Position numbers and translations under genes: made by a program. DNA of 64,000 nt. Origin: Vanessa cardui. Taxonomy: Eukaryota; Arthropoda; Insecta; Lepidoptera; Nymphalidae. The DNA lies in the NCBI RefSeq assembly GCF_905220365.1, contig NC_061124.1:10604501-10668500 (forward strand), in the 5' to 3' direction. Below the pieces are notes generated by a model, which saw only the letters and a program-made list of their open reading frames with translations, made no database searches and had not been told where the DNA came from. Each line of letters begins with the position of its first letter. Position 1 is the stretch's first letter. Below, piece by piece: positions 50,139-60,600 of the stretch.

Positions 50139-51339
50139 GTATTAAGGTACTTAGGGCATTTTTGTCTCTGAATTGCACATCTAAATATCTAGTAAGTTAT
50201 TTAAGTATAATGATACTATATATATCCAGATATATTATACAATCTTTTTATTATTATCAGTTAAAATGTACGAACTTTTCTTTTTGTCATCCCACTATTG
50301 TGTCGAAGAATGCGAGCACACACAAGATATTTTGGTGTTACAAGGAAAAATATTACAGATATAATAAATGATAATTGAAAAATATATTCTATACTTATAT
50401 TATGCTAGTAACTTAATACTTATTACACACATAAAGCTAAAATTTTTAAGGGATGAGACTATTTATTCGGTAAAACATTTATGTATTACAAATCGGAATG
50501 TTTAAAGTGAGCCTTATAGCCCTGTTCATAGGAACTTTTAAGCAGATATACAAATTAAGGATTTATTTAAATTATAAAGAAACATTTAAAATAAAAATTA
50601 ACGAAATTGAAATAATTACAGACAGCTTAATAAATATATGTATATAAGAAGCGTTTAACAAATCCACGTGTTTGCTTGTTTCCCTGCGAACGTAAATTAC
50701 CTATTCTATATAATCTATTCAATTGCAATCATGTTTTTTTGAAAGACATTAATTGTTAAATAAATAACACAAATTAGACATTACATGATTATTATAACAA
50801 TATGAGGTTGATGTAGAAAATGTAGAAAATAAATGAAAATATTTCGATGTGTGTGTGTTCATGTGAATATGTTTTTTAAAAGTAAGCTTAAAAGCGCAAA
50901 ATCCCTAAACCGTACTAATACATTATCAATCAATTTAAGAATGTTGTATAATATTATTAACTATTAACATATGAATTAAGGAATTATGAACTACATATAT
51001 ATGTTTAGTGGGATCTTTGCTATATAAAATAATATTGGAAAAGTTCAATTTCAGCAAAGAATGTGATAAACATACTTAAAAAAGCATTCACGGGCTCGCT
51101 TTTTTAACAAATTAAAACTTCGAATATTTTTTTTTTATTTACTATTAAACAAATTGACCTTAATAAATTATGCATTTTAAATATGTTCTAATAAAAAATC
51201 TTTAAACTATTTACATACAAACAAAACAATACTAAATAAAATGATCTGTAGTTATTATTTACTTTAAGTACTTATCTTAGAGGAACTACAGAATAAAAGA
51301 AATAATATGTATTTATATTTTTTTAGTTTTCTTAGTAAA
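50139..51339. other. AT-rich noncoding DNA
   Basis: Nothing is recognised. Confidence 0.55.
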
Positions 51340-51462
51340 ATTTTCTTTTATGGAAAATTGTCAGGAGGCTAATGGGAAGTGACTACTACTGTCCATGGAG
51401 ATCTGAAACACCGGAAGGCTTGCATATACATTGCCGGCCTTTAAGAAATAAATATGCTCTTT
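51340..51462 (-). mobile_element. LINE 3'-tail-like repeat
   Basis: On the minus strand AAAGGCCGGCAATGTATATG, CAAGCCTTCCGGTG and CTCCATGGACAGTAG resemble the ubiquitous lepidopteran tail whose usual form has AAAGGCCGGCAACGCA. It is a short fragment only. Confidence 0.6.
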
Positions 51463-52921
51463 CTTATAGCTTCCAAATCGTATCGATATATGCTTATGGC
51501 AGTTAGTGATTTAAAAATTATATAAGTAAAACTCTAAGGCATATATTTAAAAAAAGTAAAAAAACAAAGTAGTATTAATGTCTAGTTATAAATTCGCAAC
51601 TTTATAAGCTGAATAAGATTTTTTTTCTAAATTACAATTCTAGAGATTTTATGGTAACTATTTCTAAACGAATGTTAATTTTGTCAAGTTGGTACGATTA
51701 TACATTAAGGCAGTCTTGCATTATCTGTGTACCTTTATAAAATTTATATCTATATTATATTATTATTAGACCAACATCATTTTAGGCCATGGTCGAATAA
51801 ACTTCACATATACATACCTGTATCGAATCAATTTTATTTTTTAATATATTGTAATATCTCAGCATAACATTGTAAGACCGTTAGTTTTAAAAAAAAAAAA
51901 ATATTTACATTGAATTTTGTAATTTGTTTAGTTTTGTATTGTAACTCAATTTGGCCTGTTATAATAAAAGCCATATGTGTATATTGTGTTCGCACTTTTT
52001 ATTAGAACAGCTTATAATCCGGCTATATGTATTTTAAACTAACGGTCCTCACAATAGGCCAGTAATACACGTAGCATTTGCAATGTATTTATTCACCCTC
52101 AGCGGTCACAGTATTCTAGCGCCGGTCACACATGGGTGGGAGTGACTTATAATTTTCAATAGCTGATCTATTGCTAAAAATTATATATTTTAAAACGTTT
52201 TTAGATCTATGGAACTAGATCAGTAGTTCTCAAACTTCACAAATAAGATCTTTTTTTTTCATGGATTATTTCGAAAAATGTTAATAGATAATCAAATATT
52301 TACAATAACGTTCAAAACTGTATCGATTTCACTTCAAGTGCAGAATAAACAACTCTATTTGTCAAGTACTATTTACGTAAAAGGACTTCATCAAAACATC
52401 GTTTAACTATAAACTCTAGTCCATTAAAAATTGTATTTTGTGAACATATATTATGAAACTATTTTTAAGTGGTACTATACTTAAGCTTTTATTAGCATTC
52501 CATTGGATTAAAATTGCTTTAAAAAAATATTATTTCGTGGATCGCTTATTGAGAGCCTCTGAACTATAATTATAAGTGACTTTATCACCCATGAGTGAGC
52601 TTTATACCAGAATATTCTGACCGAACAAATTATAAACCAAGATATATTACTAGCGTCATTTAAATGATATTATATATAAAACATAAAATACTATAAAAAT
52701 GTATAAAGCTTAAGATTATAATGAAATAAATGATTATTATATAAAAAAAGTTACTTAATTATATAAACAATGATAGAAAATTTCTAGACGATGATAAATA
52801 TTTTAATTATTTACATATTGGCAGTTAAATTCTTTAAGTATAGATTGTTACGCCTTTTTTAATCGCGTATCATTAAGTCTTGATTTTAATAATTCCCACA
52901 GATAGTACATAATTAATAAGA
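51463..52921. other. AT-rich noncoding DNA
   Basis: Nothing is recognised. Confidence 0.55.
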
Positions 52922-53370
52922 ATAGGCTATTTAACAATGCGAAAAATAAATTGTGAATTATTGTAATCATTGTATATTATGAGTTTAAAAATGGTTATTT
53001 ACTCACGAAACTTGAAAATCATACTTAATTTATCCAAAAATCAATAAATAAAAATCCTTTTTTTCAAACGTTTGTCACGTGACACAAAACGCTCCTGAGT
53101 GGCCGGGCTTATGATTTAGTCACTTTCTTGTAAACCTTGCTTTTCTACTATATGTACCACAGATTAAAATACAGCAAAGTGACGTCACCGACCCCATTGC
53201 AGCGCCATATTGTCTAAGTAGCGTTTTTGCGCGTTATTTAAATATGGAATTTTTAATATGATATTTTTCGGCAAATATGTACTAGAAATAAAAAACACAA
53301 CTTTTACTGAGTTCCTTAACTTCTACTAAATAATATAAAATGGCTTTCAAAAACCAGTCAAATAGCCTAT
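52922..53370. mobile_element. 450-bp inverted-repeat element, copy 1
   Basis: The ends ATAGGCTATTTAAC and GTCAAATAGCCTAT are 14-bp inverted repeats. The interior contains TTTGTCACGTGACACAAAAC and GTGACGTCACCGACCCC. The second copy at 59161 is the same over its whole length in the same orientation. The flanking dinucleotides are GA and TA, so a TA target is only partly supported here. Confidence 0.85.
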
Positions 53371-54452
53371 TAATTCTAAAGAGTTACACATAGTCTTACA
53401 AGATTTTACTTGTAGCATTGTTCCACCTTTAGTAGTTAGTATTTGTGTTAAGTCTTGCATATAGTACAGTTGAAAGCTAAAATGTTGCACACATTTTTGG
53501 TACTGGTAACAAAACAATCTACATAAGTAAATATTATTCGTTTTACTACAAGTACTAAACTAAAATGCTTGTTTTTAGAAGGCATTTTTTAACTTAATAT
53601 TTTATTTTTAGATAAGCTATCGACATATATATTTTATGACACATATTGTTAATTCTAAAATAATCTATACTGAATTATATAGGCCTTGAATACATAATCA
53701 ATACTAAAGATAAATTATAATAACTCGACATTTAATACAGATATATTGAATTAATGTATCTTAGACAAAATATCATTTCGAATGAAGGATTAGTTTGTAT
53801 AGACTATTCTAATTTTTGACTTGGAATTGACATTGATTTTAAATGGTGATGAGAGATGAATTGAATGGAGTTGTTTGAAATAGTTCACGTGTGCCACACA
53901 CTTGTGAAACATGTAAAATTGTCTGCCATGTAATGTGTCATCTGCATAGTAGACATAGATTCATAATTGTGTGTTCTTTCGTATTTTTTTTTAATATTTC
54001 AATTAGTTATGAATTAATCTGAAAAAAATGTGTCGACTCTTGTATTTTGATGTCTCTGCAAAAAATATTCTTTATACATATTTACGATGCCTCTTGTTTG
54101 TTTGATTGAAAAAAAAAATTGCATATTTTAGCGGTAGTATATACCATCTTCAAAGAATGATTAGGCACTTGATTAATTGATTATTGAATACTTGATTATT
54201 TTCTTTAATACTTTCAGTATATCTCTGGTATTTTGTTACAAGATCGGTTTGACAATTAGCACAAAAATTTATAGCTTATGTGCTCTTCTCTATAGAAATT
54301 AAATGAAAATGAAATCGCGGTTTAAAACAAATGACGATAACAGACATAATTTCATCGATCACGAAATGAATTTTGTCCAAGAGCACTGTATACTACAGTA
54401 ATTCTTATGAACTAAATTCGTATAGACTTACAAGTCGACTAGATGTGACAGC
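53371..54452 (-). other. Region downstream of the MTMR9 stop, probably including its 3' UTR
   Basis: On the gene strand an ATTAAA lies at 54209-54204, about 245 bases after the stop, and an AATAAA at 53606-53601. Either could be the polyadenylation signal. No transcript evidence is available. Confidence 0.35.
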
Positions 54453-54607
54453 TCACGTGTCGCCGTAGTACTGGTGCGCGAGGTCCATCAGCTCGCGACG
54501 CAGCTGCAGCGCCTGCGCGCGGAGGTGCTGCTCGCGCGTGCGAATGGTCTTGTACTGGTCCTCTCTGTCTTCGGTGCGCTGGACCACCAACCAACGGAGG
54601 TAGAGCT
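54453..54607 (-). CDS. MTMR9: MTMR9 last coding exon: end of domain plus C-terminal coiled coil
   Basis: The acceptor is CATTCTTACAG at 54618-54608. The first two bases (AG) complete a GAG codon with the G of exon D, and the frame then reads LYLRWLVVQRTEDRED and on to LAHQYYGDT and TGA at 54455-54453 (50 residues after the split codon). LYLRW matches the IFLRW that follows WEG in vertebrate MTMR9. The rest is a heptad-like charged segment (REQHLRAQALQLRRELMDL) equivalent to the MTMR9 coiled coil. An alternative acceptor at GGTCCAG (exon from 54583) would be phase 0 and cannot join exon D, so 54607 is preferred. The minisatellite starts at this border and repeats the acceptor and the first ~24 nt of this exon. 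Confidence 0.88.
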
Positions 54608-57600
54608 CTGTAAGAATGTGTTGGTTGAAAATGAATATGAGACATCACATACATTACTCGACTACCAACCAACGGAGGTAGAGCTTTGTAAGAAGGTGTT
54701 GGTTGAAAATGAATATGAGACATCACATACATTACTCGACTACCAACCAACGGAGGTAGAGCTCTGTAAGAATGTGTTGGTTGAAAATGAATATGAGACA
54801 TCACATACATTACTCGACTACCAACCAACGGAGGTAGAGCTCTGTAAAAATGTGTTGGTTGAAAATGAATATGAGACATCACATACATTACTCGACTACC
54901 AACCAACGGAGGTAGAGCTCTGTAAGAATGTGTTGGTTGAAAATGAATATGAGACATCACATACATTACTCGACTACCAACCAACGGAGGTAGAGCTCTG
55001 TAAAAATGTGTTGGTTGAAAATGAATATGAGGCATCACATACATTACTCGACTACCAACCAACGGAGGTAGAGCTCTGTAAGAATGTGTTGGTTGAAAAT
55101 GAATATGAGACATCACATACATTACTCGACTACCAACCAACGGAGGTAAAGCTCTGTAAAAATGTGTTGGTTGAAAATGAATATGAGGCATCACATACAT
55201 TACTCGACTATTAACTAACGGAGGTACAGTTCTGTAAGAATGTGTTGAAAATGAATATGAGACATCACATACATTACTCGACTACCAACCAACGGAGGTA
55301 CAGTTCTGTAAGAATGTGTTGAAAATGAATATGAGACATCACATACATTACTCGACTACCAACCAACGGAGGTACAGTTCTGTAAAAATGTGTTGGTTGA
55401 AAATGAATATGAGACATCACATACATTACTCGACTACCAACCAACGGAGGTACAGCTCTGTAAGAATGTGTTGGTTGAAAATGAATATGAGACATCACAT
55501 ACATTACTCGACTACCAACCAACGGAGGTAGAGCTCTGTAAGAATGTGTTGAAAATGAATATGAGACATCACATACATTACTCGACTACCAACCAACGGA
55601 GGTACAGTTCTGTAAGAATGTGTTGAAAATGAATATGAGACATCACATACATTACTCGACTACCAACCAACGGAGGTAGAGCTCTGTAAGAATGTGTTGG
55701 TTGAAAATGAATATGAGACATCACATACATTACTCGACTACCAACCAACGGAGGTACAGCTCTGTAAGAATGTGTTGAAAATGAATATGAGACATCACAT
55801 ACATTACTCGACTACCAACCAACGGAGGTACAGTTCTGTAAAAATGTGTTGGTTGAAAATGAATATGAGACATCACATACATTACTCGACTACCAACCAA
55901 CGGAGGTACAGTTCTGTAAGAATGTGTTGAAAATGAATATGAGACATCACATACATTACTCGACTACCAACCAACGGAGGTAGAGCTCTGTAAGAATGTG
56001 TTGAAAATGAATATGAGACATCACATACATTACTCGATTACCAACCAACGGAGGTACAGTTCTGTAAGAATGTGTTGAAAATGAATATGAGACATCACAT
56101 ACATTACTCGACTACCAACCAACGGAGGTACAGTTCTGTAAGAATGTGTTGAAAATGAATATGAGACATCACATACATTACTCGACTACCAACCAACGGA
56201 GGTACAGTTCTGTAAAAATGTGTTGGTTGAAAATGAATATGAGACATCACATACATTACTCGACTACCAACCAACGGAGGTACAGCTCTGTAAGAATGTG
56301 TTGGTTGAAAATGAATATGAGACATCACATACATTACTCGACTATTAACTAACGGAGGTACAGTTCTGTAAGAATGTGTTGAAAATGAATATGAGACATC
56401 ACATACATTACTCGACTACCAACCAACGGAGGTACAGTTCTGTAAGAATGTGTTGAAAATGAATATGAGACATCACATACATTACTCGACTACCAACCAA
56501 CGGAGGTACAGTTCTGTAAAAATGTGTTGGTTGAAAATGAATATGAGACATCACATACATTACTCGACTACCAACCAACGGAGGTACAGCTCTGTAAGAA
56601 TGTGTTGGTTGAAAATGAATATGAGACATCACATACATTACTCGACTACCAACCAACGGAGGTACAGCTCTGTAAGAATGTGTTGAAAATGAATATGAGA
56701 CATCACATACATTACTCGACTACCAACCAACGGAGGTACAGTTCTGTAAGAATGTGTTGAAAATGAATATGAGACATCACATACATTACTCGACTACCAA
56801 CCAACGGAGGTAGAGCTCTGTAAAAATGTGTTGGTTGAAAATGAATATGAGACATCACATACATTACTCGACTACCAACCAACGGAGGTAGAGCTCTGTA
56901 AGAATGTGTTGGTTGAAAATGAATATGAGACATCACATACATTACTCGACTACCAACCAACGGAGGTAGAGCTCTGTAAAAATGTGTTGATTGAAAATGA
57001 ATATGAGACATCACATACATTACTCGACTACCAACCAACGGAGGTAGAGCTCTGTAAAAATGTGTTGGTTGAAAATGAATATGAGACATCACATACATTA
57101 CTCGACTACCAACCAACGGAGGTAGAGCTCTGTAAGAATGTGTTGGTTGAAAATGAATATGAGACATCACATACATTACTCGACTACCAACCAACGGAGG
57201 TAGAGCTCTGTAAAAATGTGTTGAAAATGAATATGAGACATCACATACATTACTCGACTACCAACCAACGGAGGTAGAGCTCTGTAAGAATGTGTTGAAA
57301 ATGAATATGAGACATCACATACATTACTCGACTACCAACCAACGGAGGTACAGTTCTGTAAAAATGTGTTGGTTGAAAATGAATATGAGACATCACATAC
57401 ATTACTCGACTACCAACCAACGGAGGTAGAGCTCTGTAAGAATGTGTTGAAAATGAATATGAGACATCACATACATTACTCGACTACCAACCAACGGAGG
57501 TACAGTTCTGTAAGAATGTGTTGAAAATGAATATGAGACATCACATACATTACTCGACTACCAACCAACGGAGGTAGAGCTCTGTAAGAATGTGTTGGTT

Positions 57601-60600
57601 GAAAATGAATATGAGACATCACATACATTACTCGACTACCAACCAACGGAGGTACAGCTCTGTAAGAATGTGTTGGTTGAAAATGAATATGAGACATCAC
57701 ATACATTACTCGACTAACAACCAACGGAGGTACAGTTCTGTGAAATTGTGTTGAAAATGAATATGAGACATCACATACATTACTCGACTACCAACCAACG
57801 GAGGTACAGTTCTGTAAAAATGTGTTGGTTGAAAATGAATATGAGACATCACATACATTACTCGACTACCAACCAACGGAGGTAGAGCTCTGTAAGAATG
57901 TGTTGAAAATGAATATGAGACATCACATACATTACTCGACTACCAACCAACGGAGGTAGAGCTCTGTAAAAATGTGTTGGTTGAAAATGAATATGAGGCA
58001 TCACATACATTACTCGACTACCAACCAACGGAGGTAGAGCTCTGTAAGAATGTGTTGGTTGAAAATGAATATGAGACATCACATACATTACTCGACTACC
58101 AACCAACGGAGGTACAGCTCTGTAAGAATGTGTTGGTTGAAAATGAATATGAGACATCACATACATTACTCGACTACCAACCAACGGAGGTACAGTTCTG
58201 TAAAAATGTGTTGAAAATGTGACAAAACCTATAATATAAATAAATAAATATGAGACAACATCACATACATTACTCTGATCCCAATGTAAGTAACTAAAGC
58301 ACTTGTGTTATGGAAATTAGAAGTAACGACGGTAACAACACCCAGACCCAAGACAACATAGAAAACTAATGACAATCTACATTGACTCGGCCGGGAATCG
58401 AACCCGGGACATCGGAGTGGCGTACCCATGAAAACCGGTGTACACACCACTCGACCACGGAGGTCGTCATAAACATATATAATATATATTTTCGGTCAAT
58501 TTTTGTGCCACATTTAAAATGAAAAACCGGGGCTGACCCAGAGTTTGAATCCAGAACCTTTTTTAAACGTGCCGTTTCATAAATTCAAATCAATTATAAA
58601 ACAATACATTGCTACAGAAGGCGTATTATTCAATACAAGATAAAATATAGACGATAAAAAACGTCGAGTTAATACTTGCTGAGTTTCAGGCTTAATTTGT
58701 CTTTATAATTCATCTCGTGCTCAGCGGTGAAGGAAAACATCGTGAGGAAACCTGCATGTGTCTAATTTCATTGAAATTCTGCCACATGTGCATTCCACCA
58801 ACCCGCATTGGAACCGCGTGGTGGAAATGTTCCAAACCCTCTCCTTAATGGAAGAGGAGATCTTATCGCAGCAGTGGGAAATGTATGGGCTGTTACTTTA
58901 ATTTATATTTCGAATAGAATAGCATTTGATAACATGAAGTTCGTACTAAAGCTCAAGTGAGCAGAAGTCGCGTTGTTGACTAAGTTCAGTGCAGTGTTCG
59001 AAAGACCGATATTTACACAAACTGTTGATTCGCAAACATTTAGAAAGCAAAATGTTTTCTCTCGAAGCTTACACGCATTGCTCGATAAATAAAACTTGTG
59101 CAAACTCATTACTTTAAATTGTTTTAACATGTGTCAACAAAGGACAACTATATTTAGATAATAGGCTATTTGACAATGCAAAAAATAAATTGTGAATTAC
59201 TGTAATCACTGTATATAATGAGTTTAAAAATGGTTATTTACTATCGAAACTTGAAAATAATAGTTAATTTATTCAAAAGTCATTAAATAAAAATTCACTA
59301 TTTCAAACGTTTGTCACGTGACACAAAACGCTCCTGATTGGCCGGGCTTATGATGAAGTCACTTTCTTGTAAACCGTGCTTTTCTACTATATGTACCACA
59401 GATTAAAATACAGCAAAGTGACGTCACCGACATCATTGCAGTGCCATATTGTTCAAGTGGCGTTTTCGCGCGTTATTTAAATGTGGAATTCTTAATATGA
59501 TATTTTTCCGAAAATACGTACTAGAAATAAAAATAAACAACTTTTACTGGGTTCCTTAACCTCTACTCAATAATATAAAATGGATTTTAAAAACCAGTCA
59601 AATAGCCTATTATAATATTTCCTCAGACTTCATATTTCAACAACAACAGCAGCCTGTAAATTCCCACTGCTGGGCTAAAGGCCTCCTGTCCCTTTGAGGA
59701 GAAGGTTTGGAACATATTCCTCCACGCTGTTCCAATGCGGGTTCGTGGAATACACTTGTGGCAGAATTTCTATGAAATTTGTCACATGCAGGTTTCCTCA
59801 CGATGTTTTCCTTCACCGCAGAGCACGAGGTGAATTATAAAGACAAATTAAGCACATGAATCAGCGGTGCTTGCCTGGGTTTGAATCCGCAATCATCGGT
59901 TAAGATGCACGCGTTCTAACCACTGGGCCATCTCGACTCCATATTTCAACGTACCTTCCCAAATAACAAAGCTCATGGGCGCGACTGACGGCCAGACCAC
60001 GTTCGGCGTGGGGTCGTAAAGTGGATTGATGTAGTTGGTCAGCTCGTCGGGCTGGTTGATCCATGACCATATACTCGTTGTCTGATCGTACACGCCGCGA
60101 GACTCGCGTTCTTGATCACTATCACAGATGAAGGTACCTGCAAAACGTTTATGCAACCAGATGAGAGTTTGTAATGTACCACAGATAATAAACAACATTG
60201 AAATCAGATTTACAAGCATATGTTACGAATTTTCAAATAACGAGCTTGTTTGCCTTTCTTGCAAGACATTGACTTTTAAGTTTTAAATAACATCGAAATT
60301 ATCCTAGCACTTTTAGTGAGTAACAATTTCTGAGAAAATCTGATTGTCAAATTTTCTGAGCTTTTAGTTTCAATAATCCAAAAAAAAACATATATCATAT
60401 TTTACACAAATGGGATCGATGAGGAAATTTCATAGCTTTATTATTAAGGTGTTCTAAATGGTAATCCATAATATATTTTCGAGCTGAGATGGCCCAGCGG
60501 TTAGAATGCGTGCATCTTAATCGACGATTGCGGGTTCAAACCCAGGCAAGCACCACTATATATGTGCTTAATTTGTGTTTATAATTTTACTCGTGCTTGG

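Noticed and set aside
54453..54583. Last exon starting at the GGTCCAG acceptor
   Set aside because: It would be phase 0 and cannot follow exon D (phase 1), and it would lose the conserved LYLRW segment.
54439..55200. 253-codon minus-strand repeat frame
   Set aside because: It is a different frame from the MTMR9 exon and is kept open only by the 26-codon unit length. The end of this frame is an out-of-frame reading of the true exon.
54474..55214. 246-codon plus-strand frame with 26-residue repeats
   Set aside because: It is produced by the 78-bp period of the minisatellite. Its first part is antisense to the MTMR9 last exon, and the frame breaks as soon as 74-bp units appear.
54585..58218. 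CRISPR-like array
   Set aside because: Units are contiguous without unique spacers and lie in an insect intron. This is a minisatellite.
55274..58222. Many 70-160-codon frames on both strands
   Set aside because: All are products of the same array; unit-length changes shift frames between them.
58381..58467. tRNA gene from a GGTTCGATTCCCGG B-box
   Set aside because: The head belongs to a SINE present in several copies with the same body and tail. The cloverleaf is not complete.
59893..59954. Extension of MTMR9 exon D into the SINE
   Set aside because: The frame continues past the donor only by chance (GVEMAQWLERV is SINE head sequence). The GTACGT donor and the phase to the next exon favour splicing.
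60481..60560. tRNA gene from a GGTTCAAACCC B-box
   Set aside because: The same head recurs at several loci joined to the family 1 SINE body.
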